NCBI RefSeq assembly: GCF_937973075.1
Contig: NZ_CALBWL010000032.1
Location: forward strand, 1-30,690
Length of the DNA: 30,690 bases
DNA from: an uncultured Campylobacter sp.
GTDB taxonomy: Bacteria > Campylobacterota > Campylobacteria > Campylobacterales > Campylobacteraceae
Direction: 5' to 3'
Below the pieces are notes generated by a model. It did not search any database and was not told where the DNA came from. It saw only the letters and a list, made by a program, of their open reading frames with translations. Both the position numbers and the translations under genes were made by a program. Of this stretch, positions 1 through 8,261 are shown in pieces. How positions within the stretch are numbered: position 1 is the first letter of the stretch; each line of letters begins with the position of its first letter.

Positions 1-1
1 G

Positions 2-109
2 CGCAGCTATTTTGATAAGGCGCTTGCAACTAAAACCATTGTCAAAATTTTGATGCTAGAACTTATCTATAATTTTTCTCTAACCCATAAAAACACGCGA
101 CGCCTTTAA
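2..109 (+). CDS. C-terminal end of an upstream gene (partial)
   Basis: An open frame enters from the left edge (first full codon at 2) and ends at TAA 107-109. It gives 35 residues including SYFDKALATKTIVKIL and ending KNTRRL. The composition is protein-like and not the AAATTT-type repeat seen in spacers elsewhere. It lies 46 bp before the rhomboid start on the same strand. I do not recognise the family. It could also be a chance open frame, because only 35 codons are visible. Confidence 0.4.
   Translation, partial: RSYFDKALATKTIVKILMLELIYNFSLTHKNTRRL
68..73 (+). promoter_or_regulatory. candidate -10 box upstream of the rhomboid gene
   Basis: A perfect TATAAT lies at 68-73, followed by a T-rich stretch. 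It is inside the last codons of the partial upstream frame and would start transcription near 80, leaving a leader of about 75 nt before the rhomboid start at 156. Campylobacter sigma-70 promoters depend mainly on the -10 box. This is a motif match only. Confidence 0.3.
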
Positions 110-155
110 TTTAATCAAAATTTCGCTACTATGCGTGAAAAATTTAAGGAGTTTC

Positions 156-713
156 ATGCAATCAGGCAAATTTACTCTCGCGATCATTGTGGCGAATGTC
201 CTATTTTTCGTGATTTCATTCGCATTAGAATATTTTTTTGGCTTTAAGTCCTATCTATTTTTTGGGCTCAATCCGTATTTTTTCGAAGGGATGCCGTGGC
301 AGCTACTAAGTTCATTTTTTATGCACGGCGGAGTGATGCATCTAGCGATGAATATGGCTGTTTTATATCAATTCGGCGGAATTTTAGAGCGGGCGTTCGG
401 TGGGATAAAATTTACGCTACTTTACATCGCAGGCGGGCTGCTGAGCGGCGCTTTATGTCTGGTTTATATCCGTTATGCCATGAGCATGGGAGAAATCGTC
501 AATATCGTAGGCGCTAGCGGCGCTATTTGCGTGCTTTTAGGCGTGATTGCTTATTTTGATGAACGCAATGCGGGTGGGATTTTTGTCGCGATTTTGATAA
601 TGAGCTTTGCGCCGATGTTAATGGGCGTAAATGTGGCATGGTATGCGCACATAGCGGGATTTGCGGTCGGTTATGGCTTTGGAATGATCCAGAAAAAATT
701 TAGAATTTTGTAG
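156..713 (+). CDS. rhomboid-family intramembrane serine protease
   Basis: A polytopic inner-membrane protein of 185 aa with about six hydrophobic segments. It carries the rhomboid signature: WQLLSSFFMHGG, then HLAMN (His62, Asn66), the catalytic serine in GASGA (Ser121), and a histidine near the last membrane segment (His165 in WYAHIAGFAVGYGFG). Ser/His rhomboids cut substrate membrane helices within the bilayer; the substrate here is unknown. The ATG at 156 is preferred over the upstream GTG at 135 because AAGGAG at 146-151 sits four bases before it. The length is that of a minimal six-helix rhomboid core without extra domains. The SixA-like gene follows after 44 bp on the same strand, possibly co-transcribed. 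Confidence 0.88.
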   Translation: MQSGKFTLAIIVANVLFFVISFALEYFFGFKSYLFFGLNPYFFEGMPWQLLSSFFMHGGVMHLAMNMAVLYQFGGILERAFGGIKFTLLYIAGGLLSGALCLVYIRYAMSMGEIVNIVGASGAICVLLGVIAYFDERNAGGIFVAILIMSFAPMLMGVNVAWYAHIAGFAVGYGFGMIQKKFRIL

Positions 714-757
714 AATTTAACGTTAAATTATACATAAAATTTTATGAAAGGATGCAG

Positions 758-1432
758 ATGAAGCGGATATATTTTATAAGACATGCTGAGGCGCAAAGTG
801 GCAACAGAAGCGATTTTGAGCGAGCATTAAGCCGTGTGGGCGAACTTTGCGCAATTAAACTCGGAGAAAAGCTGCGTAGCTTGGGACTTGCGCCTGATTT
901 GATTATTACAAGCTCGGCTATGCGCGCACTCCATACGGCGCAAATTATTGCTAATGCGCTGGGCGCGACAAAAAGGGTAGTGCCATTGCAAGAGTTATAC
1001 GACGTAAGTTTATGGGATTTAGCAAAGTTTGTTCGCAGCTTGGATGAGAAACGATTTTTTGGGTGCGGTGTGAATGTTGAAAAATACAATGCGGTTGGTC
1101 TGAGTAGCGAAAAACCTCGCGACGCAAACGCGGAAAATCCTGTTTTTAAGAGCATTAAAATTCCCGCTAGCATTGGCGAAAATAATGCTATATCTTGCAA
1201 TGATGTAAAAATTTCTAGCACAGATGTTATGCAAAATTTCAATGCAGCTAGCGCAGAATGCATATTTATCGTTGGACATAATCCGGCAATAGGCGGAATT
1301 TGCTCGCTTTTAGGCGAGAAAGAAGTCGATAAATTTCCTCCTTGCTCGATTTACGGCTTAGAATTTGACGTTCATAAATTCTCGGATATTACCGATCATA
1401 GCGGCAAAATGGTAATGCTACAACGCCCTTAA
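758..1432 (+). CDS. sixA: SixA-like phosphohistidine phosphatase with an internal insertion
   Basis: A 224-aa histidine-phosphatase (phosphoglycerate mutase superfamily) protein. The N-terminus has the RHAEAQSG motif (catalytic His9), then SSAMRALHTAQIIA, and VGHNPAIGG (second active-site His174). SixA enzymes dephosphorylate phosphohistidine on signalling or phosphotransfer proteins; the target here is unknown. SixA proteins are usually near 160 aa. The excess is a polar, low-complexity insertion at about residues 101-166, between the helix ending FVRSLDEKRF and the strand CIFIVGHNP. The ATG at 758 is chosen over 752 because AAAGGA (747-752) is then spaced five bases upstream. The family call is firm; the SixA subgroup is less so. 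Confidence 0.78.
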   Translation: MKRIYFIRHAEAQSGNRSDFERALSRVGELCAIKLGEKLRSLGLAPDLIITSSAMRALHTAQIIANALGATKRVVPLQELYDVSLWDLAKFVRSLDEKRFFGCGVNVEKYNAVGLSSEKPRDANAENPVFKSIKIPASIGENNAISCNDVKISSTDVMQNFNAASAECIFIVGHNPAIGGICSLLGEKEVDKFPPCSIYGLEFDVHKFSDITDHSGKMVMLQRP

Positions 1433-1834
1433 TTACGCTTTTAACGCTTCATAATTACAATCAGGCGGCTCGTTGACGCATTTATGCCGAGCACTGCAAT
1501 ATGCTAGTGAAATAAGACCATATGGCAAAATAGCAAATTGCTTTGAGATAACTTTAAATTTTAAAAAATTTCCAATGATGTGACTAGCCTTGAAAATCGC
1601 AGACTAAATGAGTCAAAAAACTAAATTTCATATTTTTAGATAATCGAGCGTTAGCGCTTTTGCTTAAAATTCTATTTGCTTTTGTAAAAAGCTTGAGTTT
1701 AAATTTTTCGGACGAAAATTTCGTGCTGAAATTTTCTCAAAAACATAAATTTATTGAGAAGAATAAAATTTATTAAGTAAAATTTAATAGTAGCCGTGGT
1801 ATCATTCCCCAAAAATTTTGATAGGGAATTGATA
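1433..1834. other. gene-free spacer with a possible decayed minus-strand reading frame
   Basis: There is no intact gene. On the minus strand, the frame ending at the TAA at 1430-1432 reads about 55 codons of protein-like sequence, including SKQFAILPYGLISLAY and ending EPPDCNYEALKA. It is preceded by an in-frame stop near 1605 and has no ATG. This may be the tail of a gene otherwise lost. The right part is AT-rich promoter DNA for the desulforubrerythrin. It contains the inverted repeat TTTATT (1750-1755) / AATAAA (1762-1767), which could be an operator, but the match to known Fur or PerR boxes is weak. Confidence 0.35.
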
Positions 1835-2479
1835 ATGAGACAGTACGAAACTTACAGATGCGACAAATGCGGCGCGGAGGTCGAGGTGCAAAAAGTAGGC
1901 GGCGGCGCGCTTAGCTGCTGCGGCGAGCCAATGAAATGCATCACCGAGGATCTAACGCAGGTAAATTTGATGAAGGCGTTCGCAGGCGAGTCCCAGGCGC
2001 GTAATAAATACGATCTTTACGGTGATTTAGCCAAAGAGGCGGGCTTTCACGCCATTGCGCGACATTTTTACGAGGCCGCCGAAAATGAAAAATGGCACGC
2101 TAGAGCCGAGCTAAAGGCGCATCACGCGGCCGCAGGCATTCCGCTTGATAAAATGGATAAAAATTTGCTTGATGCTGCCGCCGGCGAGCGCTACGAGCAC
2201 GAGAGCATGTATCCGAGCTTCGCTAAAATCGCGACCGAAGAGGGTAAAAAAGAGGTTGCGCGCCTTTTTAACGCTATTGGCAAGGTCGAGGAGGAGCACG
2301 AGCGCGAATACAACGAACTTCAAAAGATCTTACTAGAGGAGGGCTTTTTCGAGAGTTTTGACGAGGAAGTTTGGGTGTGCGAGGTCTGCGGCCACGTCCA
2401 TCGCGGTAAGAAAGCCCCGGGCGCCTGTCCGCTTTGCAAGGCTCCGCGCGAGTATTTCAAAAAACAAAGGCTAGTTTAA
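1835..2479 (+). CDS. rrc: desulforubrerythrin (non-haem iron peroxide-scavenging protein)
   Basis: A 214-aa three-domain iron protein. Residues 1-36 form a desulforedoxin-like FeCys4 site (Cys9, Cys12, adjacent Cys28-Cys29). Residues 40-172 are the rubrerythrin four-helix di-iron domain (Glu52, Glu85xxHis88, Glu118, Glu121, Glu152xxHis155). The C-terminus is a rubredoxin-like site (Cys182, Cys185, Cys198, Cys201). This architecture matches C. jejuni Rrc (Cj0012c), described as desulforubrerythrin, which reduces hydrogen peroxide in the cytoplasm of microaerophiles. The ATG at 1835 is preferred over the GTG at 1796: it begins directly at the conserved RQYETYRCDKCG segment and has AGGGA about seven bases upstream. 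The gene stands alone with its own AT-rich upstream region. Confidence 0.93.
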   Translation: MRQYETYRCDKCGAEVEVQKVGGGALSCCGEPMKCITEDLTQVNLMKAFAGESQARNKYDLYGDLAKEAGFHAIARHFYEAAENEKWHARAELKAHHAAAGIPLDKMDKNLLDAAAGERYEHESMYPSFAKIATEEGKKEVARLFNAIGKVEEEHEREYNELQKILLEEGFFESFDEEVWVCEVCGHVHRGKKAPGACPLCKAPREYFKKQRLV

Positions 2480-2583
2480 CTTGATGCTTGCCGCACGGCG
2501 TTTTTGCGATAGCTTTTGAAGCCGTCGCAAATCTCGTTTATTGTCGCGAGCCGATCGCTTAAATCTTGGCTTAAAATTTTGCG

Positions 2584-2641
2584 CGAGATTTCGTCTTTTT
2601 GCTCCTTTTTGCTGCGGACTCCGTGGCTAGACGAAATCTCG
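2584..2641. repeat. perfect 12-bp inverted repeat
   Basis: CGAGATTTCGTC at 2584-2595 is exactly repeated in inverse at 2630-2641, with a 34-nt loop that contains two T5 runs. It begins about 105 bp past the desulforubrerythrin stop and could act as a distal terminator or an RNA structure. No U-tract follows the right arm. Confidence 0.55.
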
Positions 2642-2689
2642 GGCTAAATTTATTTAGCCTAAACTCCTTTTCTTATCCCCCTAAGAAAT

Positions 2690-2717
2690 GAAATCCTGCT
2701 CGCAAGAGCGGGATTTC
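2690..2717. ncRNA. 12-bp stem capped by a GCAA tetraloop
   Basis: GAAATCCTGCTC (2690-2701) pairs with GAGCGGGATTTC (2706-2717) along 12 positions with one G-U pair on the plus-strand RNA. The four-base loop GCAA (2702-2705) is a GNRA tetraloop. This suggests an RNA structure. There is no T-run behind it on the plus strand, so it is not a canonical terminator there. The function is unknown. Confidence 0.35.
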
Positions 2718-3119
2718 TGTCGTAAAATAAATCTAAAAATAATCATGCCGATGGATTTTATCTCTTTAAATTTTTAGTATAAATTCCTATATGATTCCTG
2801 CGCTGTTTACGAAGCAAACTTCGCGTCGATAAATTTTGCAGCAAACTTTGGTGGCAAATCTTTTGCGTCTTTAAGTTTTAAGGTGCATTCGGTGCGATGA
2901 GAACTCGAAAGCAAATCAAACTATAAAATTTTGAGGGTTAAAAATTTTAAATCAGAAATTCCATCCTTGCGGAATTTGCAGATAAATTTTATATCCGCTA
3001 CCTCTTAATATGTCGATTACCTTTTGCTTATAAAATCCTCGGATGAAATCCCGTATCGTCAAAATTTAAATGAAATTTTGCACTAAATTTGTCTGGAATT
3101 TTAGGCAAAATCATATGAG

Positions 3120-3174
3120 AAAATCTAAAAAGTAAAATTATTCTATACTCCAAAAGAATAAAATTTTAGATTTT
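3120..3174. repeat. long AT-rich inverted repeat downstream of the recombinase gene
   Basis: AAAATCTAAAA (3120-3130) is perfectly inverted at 3164-3174. An inner pair, TTATTCT (3138-3144) / AGAATAA (3155-3161), extends the structure, and the right arm runs into T6. It could be a plus-strand intrinsic terminator or a protein-binding palindrome. Confidence 0.4.
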
Positions 3175-3424
3175 TTGCAATCAAGCTCTAAGGTTCGCGC
3201 GTTAATTTAAAATTTTGCCGAGTTAATGAGTTAAATTCTAAAGTGCGAAAGGTAAAATTTTGGGTTTTGTTATTCGAATATGAAAAACAAATTTTAAAAT
3301 TTTCAAAATAAAATTCCAAAACTTTTGTGAAATAAATTCCATAAAAACGATTTTAAAGCCGTCTCAAAACGAAATTCAAAAATCTCGCTCAAGTAAGCCT
3401 CGCTCCGCTGCAAATTTTAAAATT

Positions 3425-4486
3425 TCACTCCTCGAATTCCTCCGCGACCTTCGCCGCAAGGCGCAGTTTGTCGCTGTCGAAGTGGGTGTAGATGCGCGAA
3501 GTATTTAGGCTCGCGTGGCCGAGAGCTTCCTGGACGAGCACGAGGTCCTTTTGCTTTTTGTAAAGCATCGTCGCGAAGGTGTGGCGCAGCATGTGAGCGC
3601 CGTTTTTTTCCTTGCGTATGCCCGCGCTCATTAAAATTTTTTCCACGATGCCGCTGATGTATGCCTGAGTGAGCGGCGCGCCGTTTTTAGTGACGAAAAG
3701 ATAGCCCTCTTTGTTGGCAAAGTTCGTCTCCAGAGCGTTTAGATGCTCCTCGATCAGATGGCGTTTAATCATCACGATGCGGTATTTGTTGCCCTTGCCG
3801 CGGATTCGGATGATGAAAAGATCGCCCTCTGGCGCGATATCTTTGCGCTTTAAATTTATCGCTTCGCCCACGCGGATGCCCGTATAGACGATGATTTTTA
3901 CAATCAAGCGGTTGCGATGCGCAAAGGAGCGAAACTCGCTTAGATTTATCGCGTCCAAAAATCGCTTTAGCTCCTCCTCGCTCATAAACTCCGGAAGCTT
4001 CGTGCCGCGGCTGCCGCTAATGCCGCCCCAGTGCTTAAGCTCGATGCCGAAGTTATGCGAGGTGCCGTCCTGCTCGTTCTGGCGGTCGATGAAGCCGAAA
4101 AAATTTATCAGCGCGATGCGGTAGTTTTTTTTACTCGCATCGCTCAGCCCGCCCGTAATCGAGGCTAAAATTTCGCTCAAAAGCTCCTCGTCGATATTTC
4201 TCATGCTCTCAAGACCGTACTGCATGATCGCTTCGTAAAATTTTTTAAGCGGATTAAAATAGGTATTGATGCCGGTAAGACCCGCGTTTCGAGCGTCTTT
4301 TGCGAGCCGCTCGAGTTCATTGATATTCGCGACCTCGTGATTTAGCGCCAGGCTGGCGCGGCGAAACAGCGCGTCGTTTTTCAGCTCCTTATTCGATAGC
4401 GCGCTTAGCTTGTAGCGCACGAATTTTACGAGCCAAAACAGCAGCGATTTTTCAAAACTATCCTTATAATCGAGCGGGAATTTCAT
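3425..4486 (-). CDS. xerH: tyrosine recombinase, XerH-like
   Basis: A 353-aa site-specific tyrosine recombinase. The N-terminal core-binding region spans roughly residues 1-155. The catalytic domain has Arg205 (TGIRVGEAINL), Lys231 (GKGNK), HMLRH with His298 and Arg301, His324 (LGHASLNTS) and nucleophile Tyr333 (RIYTHFD). Epsilonproteobacteria use a single XerH acting at a difH site to resolve chromosome dimers, instead of XerC/XerD; length and chromosomal setting fit. The start ATG overlaps the stop of the upstream AsmA-like gene (ATGA), with GAGGAGA just upstream, so the two are translationally coupled. There is no sign of an integron or phage around it. A mobile-element integrase of the same family cannot be excluded from sequence alone. 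Confidence 0.8.
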   Translation of the reverse strand: MKFPLDYKDSFEKSLLFWLVKFVRYKLSALSNKELKNDALFRRASLALNHEVANINELERLAKDARNAGLTGINTYFNPLKKFYEAIMQYGLESMRNIDEELLSEILASITGGLSDASKKNYRIALINFFGFIDRQNEQDGTSHNFGIELKHWGGISGSRGTKLPEFMSEEELKRFLDAINLSEFRSFAHRNRLIVKIIVYTGIRVGEAINLKRKDIAPEGDLFIIRIRGKGNKYRIVMIKRHLIEEHLNALETNFANKEGYLFVTKNGAPLTQAYISGIVEKILMSAGIRKEKNGAHMLRHTFATMLYKKQKDLVLVQEALGHASLNTSRIYTHFDSDKLRLAAKVAEEFEE

Positions 4487-7071
4487 CTGCTCTCCTCGCT
4501 ATCGCCGAAGATCACAAAAGGCAGCATCAGCGTGTTTTTGATGAGATTATACGGCGTTTTTAGCACGTCGGTCGCAACGCCGGTCGAGTAGGTAGGCTTT
4601 TTCATCGTGCCGCGAATCTCGATAATCGTGGAGATCGTATTGTTTTCGCCCAAGATGATATGATTTAGCAGCGGGATTTTTGAGATTATCGAGCTTGCGT
4701 CTTTGAGGTATTTAAGCTCCAGATCGATATTCAGCGCACCGCTTTTCATATCCACTTCACCGTTGCCCGCGATGTCTGCGCTACTGCCGGTAAAGCTCAT
4801 CGCGTTTATGTAAATTTTATCGCCGCTGCGGCGGAAGTAAATTTTGCCCTTCTGCACGCTAAAGCCGCGATCGTTGAAATCGGGCGTCTTAAACGTAAGC
4901 AGCGACGGCACGGAGTTTATAAAGCTAAGCAGCCTTTGATAGATGATGTAGTCCTTCAGATAGGTGTTTTGCACGTTGATCTCGCCGCGGTAGTTGCGCG
5001 GATCGATGCCGCTTGCTTTTAGCGTAAATACTCCTCCGTCAAAGCTCTGCGAGCCCAGAAATTGATTAAGCGCCTCGCCGCTGATGTTTTGCGCAAAAAT
5101 TTGAAGCAAGCTCTTTTTAAAGATCAACTTCACGTCGCCGCGTTTAAAGCTTGCGTTTAAATTCATATTTTTGCCGTCCAGCACGCCGTTAAAGTGCGTA
5201 AATTTAAGCGTTTTATTTAGATCGGATAGCACGATCGCAGAATTTTGCCCGCTGAAATTTATCGGCGAGCGCTCCTTTGTGCCGCTATTAAACTCGCTGG
5301 TTTGCACGCTCGTATTGATCGCGACGTCCACGTCTTTTAAAGAGACGAAGTTGCCGCCTTTGTTGATTTTGAGAGAAATTTTACCGCTTCCGCTAGAGCC
5401 GTCCAGATCGCCGCCGCGCACTCGAAGCGCGAAAGAGTCGTTTTTATAATGGCTTCCGTCCTTGTTCAGCAGACCGAAATCAAAGATTAGATTGCTGCTG
5501 CTGATATCCAAATTTGTAAAATCGCTGGTTAAAATTTTAAGATCTCCGCCGCTAATGCCCGCGTTTTTAAGCGCCTTAGAAAAGGGCAAAATTCCGCTAA
5601 TATCGGGCGAGCTAATCTCGATCCGCTCGCCGAAGCTCATCTTCGCGCCTAAAAATTGCGAGCTCAGCACCGGCGCTTTGCCGCTAAAATCAAGGCTCAT
5701 ATTATCTCGCGCGTCGCCAAATTTTAAAATTTCTTTGCCGTTCGGAGAGAGATTAAAGCTATGGATTATGCCGTTAAATTTGGCCTTACGCGTGGCGATG
5801 TCGATGCTGCCGCTTGCCGTGGCGTTAAAAATTTCATTTTGCAGATTTGCGTCTTTGATATCGATTTTTTTCTCGGTGATGTGTACCCGTGCGGCTTTGG
5901 AGTGAAATTTCGCTTTAGAGATCATCAGATCGGCGTCTTTTAGCGTCACGTTCGCATCGACCTTGGCGCTTTCCTTTTCGACGTCCACGTCTATCAGCAC
6001 GCGCGCATCGATCCCGCCGCCTAGCGGATATACGGGCTCGTTTATGCCGTAGCTTTGCAAAATATCCACAAGGTCTTTGCCCAAACTCTCCTTGGTTCGC
6101 AGATCCAGATATACGATCGGCTTCTCTTCAAAAAGCCCGCCGATACGCACGCCACTTCCCTCCAGGCTTTTGCCTTTAAATTTAGGCTCGTTCAGCGTGA
6201 AATTTAAATAATCGTTTTTGAGCGTGATGTTGGCGTCTTTTACCGTTACGGCTTCGATTTGCGGCTGAAATTTTATCGTAAGATCCTGCGCGTAGGCCGT
6301 GGCGCTGACGTTTTCGGCGATCGGGCGCGGATCTTTCAGATCGACTTTGGCATGTAGATTTTCGATGTAGTAGTTTTGCGCGACCGCCTTGCCGTAGATC
6401 CACTCGTTCGCAAGAGGATTTAGCCCCGTAAGCGCGCCCAGCTCATTCATAAAATTTTTCAGACTCAAGGCCGAGGCGCGGTTTATCTCGATATTTAGCT
6501 CCGAGCCAATGTTATGCACGTCAAGCTCGCCCGCGATCTCGTGCGAAGCGAAGGTGCCGTTAAAATCATACGTATCGGCTTTGAAATTTGCTCGTGCCGT
6601 GCCGTGCAGAGTGAGATTAAAATCATTTAGCTCAAGCTCGATCGGATCGAAGTTCAGCCCGTCTGCGCCAGGCGTGATCTTTGAGCTTAGCCTAAAAAAT
6701 CGGGTATCTGCGTAAAAAACGTCACTTTTGTATTTTAGCTTTAGGCTTTCGCCTTTGATCTTTAAATTTTGCACGTCGATCTCTTCAAAAAAGGAGTTGA
6801 TGAGTGAGATTTTTTTGCTAAATTCCAAAATTTTCTCGCTTTGCGTGCGCAGATCGGTGGAATTTTGCTCTAAATTTTGTGTATTATTTTGCGTAATTTC
6901 AAGATTTTTGATACGCAGCACGAGACCTTTATTTAGCTTGAGATAAAACCCCTCAAGCTTTGCAAAACCCACGTCCAGCTGCGAAATCGCAATACCGTGT
7001 TTTAGGCCTACCGCGCAGATTATAAAAAGTATGGTTATGCACAAAAAAAATCTAGCCAAAGTTCTAAACAT
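4483..7071 (-). CDS. AsmA/YhdP-like large envelope protein
   Basis: An 862-aa protein with one N-terminal membrane anchor (about residues 5-24), followed by a long periplasmic region of repeating beta-strand pattern in which N/D/K-rich strands alternate (such as LKDADLMISKAKFHS). The C-terminal AsmA-like segment carries GNGEVDMKSGALNIDLELKYL and ends in a short proline-containing, possibly amphipathic tail. AsmA-like proteins (AsmA, TamB, YhdP, YdbH in E. coli) are thought to bridge inner and outer membrane and move phospholipids; that role here is inferred from fold and size. The ATG at 7071 (GAGG five bases upstream) is preferred over the TTG at 7152, which would add 27 residues before the anchor; the ATG at 7074 is also possible. 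It is divergent from mltG and overlaps xerH by four bases. Confidence 0.7.
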   Translation of the reverse strand: MFRTLARFFLCITILFIICAVGLKHGIAISQLDVGFAKLEGFYLKLNKGLVLRIKNLEITQNNTQNLEQNSTDLRTQSEKILEFSKKISLINSFFEEIDVQNLKIKGESLKLKYKSDVFYADTRFFRLSSKITPGADGLNFDPIELELNDFNLTLHGTARANFKADTYDFNGTFASHEIAGELDVHNIGSELNIEINRASALSLKNFMNELGALTGLNPLANEWIYGKAVAQNYYIENLHAKVDLKDPRPIAENVSATAYAQDLTIKFQPQIEAVTVKDANITLKNDYLNFTLNEPKFKGKSLEGSGVRIGGLFEEKPIVYLDLRTKESLGKDLVDILQSYGINEPVYPLGGGIDARVLIDVDVEKESAKVDANVTLKDADLMISKAKFHSKAARVHITEKKIDIKDANLQNEIFNATASGSIDIATRKAKFNGIIHSFNLSPNGKEILKFGDARDNMSLDFSGKAPVLSSQFLGAKMSFGERIEISSPDISGILPFSKALKNAGISGGDLKILTSDFTNLDISSSNLIFDFGLLNKDGSHYKNDSFALRVRGGDLDGSSGSGKISLKINKGGNFVSLKDVDVAINTSVQTSEFNSGTKERSPINFSGQNSAIVLSDLNKTLKFTHFNGVLDGKNMNLNASFKRGDVKLIFKKSLLQIFAQNISGEALNQFLGSQSFDGGVFTLKASGIDPRNYRGEINVQNTYLKDYIIYQRLLSFINSVPSLLTFKTPDFNDRGFSVQKGKIYFRRSGDKIYINAMSFTGSSADIAGNGEVDMKSGALNIDLELKYLKDASSIISKIPLLNHIILGENNTISTIIEIRGTMKKPTYSTGVATDVLKTPYNLIKNTLMLPFVIFGDSEESR

Positions 7072-7170
7072 CATCGCCTCATCAAAAAACTCCGCCCCAA
7101 AATCAAAGCGGGCGTGCCGAAAAACTACGCTTATAATATGAAATTTATTCAAAATTTTGGCTTATTTGCC

Positions 7171-7176
7171 TATAAT
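7171..7176 (+). promoter_or_regulatory. -10 box for mltG
   Basis: A perfect TATAAT at 7171-7176 lies 26 bp before the mltG start at 7202, between divergent genes. A second TATAAT at 7132-7137 reads TATTAT-like on the minus strand and may serve the AsmA-like gene. These are motif-based calls. Confidence 0.5.
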
Positions 7177-7201
7177 TTCAGCTAAATTTTGAAAGGAATG
7201 C

Positions 7202-8152
7202 ATGAAATTCTTTATAAAGCTCATCAAAGCGGCGTGCATTTGTATCGAGCTTGCGGCTATTTTACTTTTGGCCGTGGGCTTTGATCTACACGAGCGCGTC
7301 GGCAACGCGAAAACCGTGCAGATAGGCCAGGGCAGCTCAACGAAAATTTTATCGCAACTCTCAAAGAGCTATCCTAAATTTAGCAAATTCGACGCGAGGC
7401 TGCTTTCTTTTTACGGCGGCGCAAAAACCGGCGAGCTGGAGCTTAGCGGCGAAAATTTGCCCAAATATCAGTTTTTATATGAGCTAAGCGTCGCAAAGCC
7501 CGTGATGAACGAGATTAAGCTGATCCCGGGAGAGACTACGATCGTGTTTTTAAAACAGCTGGCGAAAGATCGCGGGCTAAGCTTTAGCGAGCTTGAGCGC
7601 GAATACAACGCCACGGCGCCGTTTTACGAGGGCTTTCTGGTGCCTGAAACCTACAAAATTAGCAAAAACGAAAGCGAAAAAAATATCATCGATCACCTCA
7701 TCTCAAGCGCGCAAAAATTCCACGAAGGATTGTCGCGCGAGCTTAGCGGCGATTACAACGCCACGGCGTGGAAGCAGGTGCTGATCAAGGCATCGGTCAT
7801 TCAAAAAGAGGCCGCAAACGCAGATGAGATGCCCCTCGTAGCTTCCGTCATCGACAACCGCTTGGCCAAAAATATGCGCCTTCAGATGGACGGTACGCTG
7901 AATTACGGCGAGTTTTCGCACGTCAAGATCACTCCGCAGCGCATCCACACCGCCCCCAGCCACTACAACACCTACCTCAACGACGGACTTCCCAAAGAGC
8001 CCGTGTGCGTGGTCTCTCGCGATGCGATACGCGCCGTTTTCGTGCCCGCAAAGAGCGAGTATCTGTATTTTATGCGAAATAAAAAGACGGGGCTTCACGA
8101 TTTTGCGCGCACGCAAGCCGAGCACGAGCGCAACGTAAAGGCGCAGAGGTAA
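7202..8152 (+). CDS. mltG: endolytic murein transglycosylase MltG
   Basis: A 316-aa YceG/MltG-family protein. One N-terminal membrane segment (about 8-26) anchors it in the inner membrane, followed by a LysM-like region and the catalytic domain. Diagnostic motifs are FLVPETYKIS, the catalytic glutamate in IQKEAANADEMPLVASV (Glu203), NRLAKNMRLQMDGTLNYG, HTAPSHYNTYLNDGLP and FVPAKSEYLYFMRNKKTGLHDFA. MltG cleaves nascent peptidoglycan strands within the glycan chain and so sets their length; it acts in the periplasm near the elongation machinery. The ATG at 7202 has AAGGA four bases upstream. The length is near the usual 330-340 aa. A strong hairpin follows the stop directly, so the gene is probably a single transcription unit. 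Confidence 0.92.
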   Translation: MKFFIKLIKAACICIELAAILLLAVGFDLHERVGNAKTVQIGQGSSTKILSQLSKSYPKFSKFDARLLSFYGGAKTGELELSGENLPKYQFLYELSVAKPVMNEIKLIPGETTIVFLKQLAKDRGLSFSELEREYNATAPFYEGFLVPETYKISKNESEKNIIDHLISSAQKFHEGLSRELSGDYNATAWKQVLIKASVIQKEAANADEMPLVASVIDNRLAKNMRLQMDGTLNYGEFSHVKITPQRIHTAPSHYNTYLNDGLPKEPVCVVSRDAIRAVFVPAKSEYLYFMRNKKTGLHDFARTQAEHERNVKAQR

Positions 8153-8179
8153 AATTTAAGGCCGTTTCGGCATTAAATT
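8153..8179 (+). terminator. hairpin immediately after mltG
   Basis: The arms 8153-8164 and 8168-8179 pair over 12 positions with one mismatch and a TTT loop (core GGCCG-TTT-CGGC, flanked by AATTTAA/TTAAATT). It begins on the base after the mltG stop. The flanks are AT-rich on both sides, so it could work in either direction. A classical long U-tract is lacking. Confidence 0.5.
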
Positions 8180-8227
8180 TAAAAAACGAAATTTCGTCTT
8201 TAAATTTTAAAATTTAACTCCCGCAGT

Positions 8228-8233
8228 TATAAA
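8228..8233 (+). promoter_or_regulatory. candidate -10 box for mdh
   Basis: TATAAA at 8228-8233 is placed 28 bp before the mdh ATG at 8262, which would give a short leader. This is a motif match only. Confidence 0.35.
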
Positions 8234-8261
8234 AATGCGGGCCGATATTTGGGAGATAACA

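Larger units (their letters stand above)
2480..3424. other. 945-bp gene-free spacer with several hairpins
   Basis: No credible gene was found on either strand between the desulforubrerythrin and the recombinase. The left part is GC-balanced and contains three inverted repeats (2584-2641, 2642-2659, 2690-2717). The right part is very AT-rich, has many AAATTT words and another long inverted repeat at 3120-3174. It may hold an undetected small RNA, decayed sequence or recombination site. Nothing here is identified with confidence. Confidence 0.6.

Noticed and set aside
742..1279. Long minus-strand frames opposite the SixA-like gene
   Set aside because: Antisense shadows of a well-supported gene with catalytic motifs.
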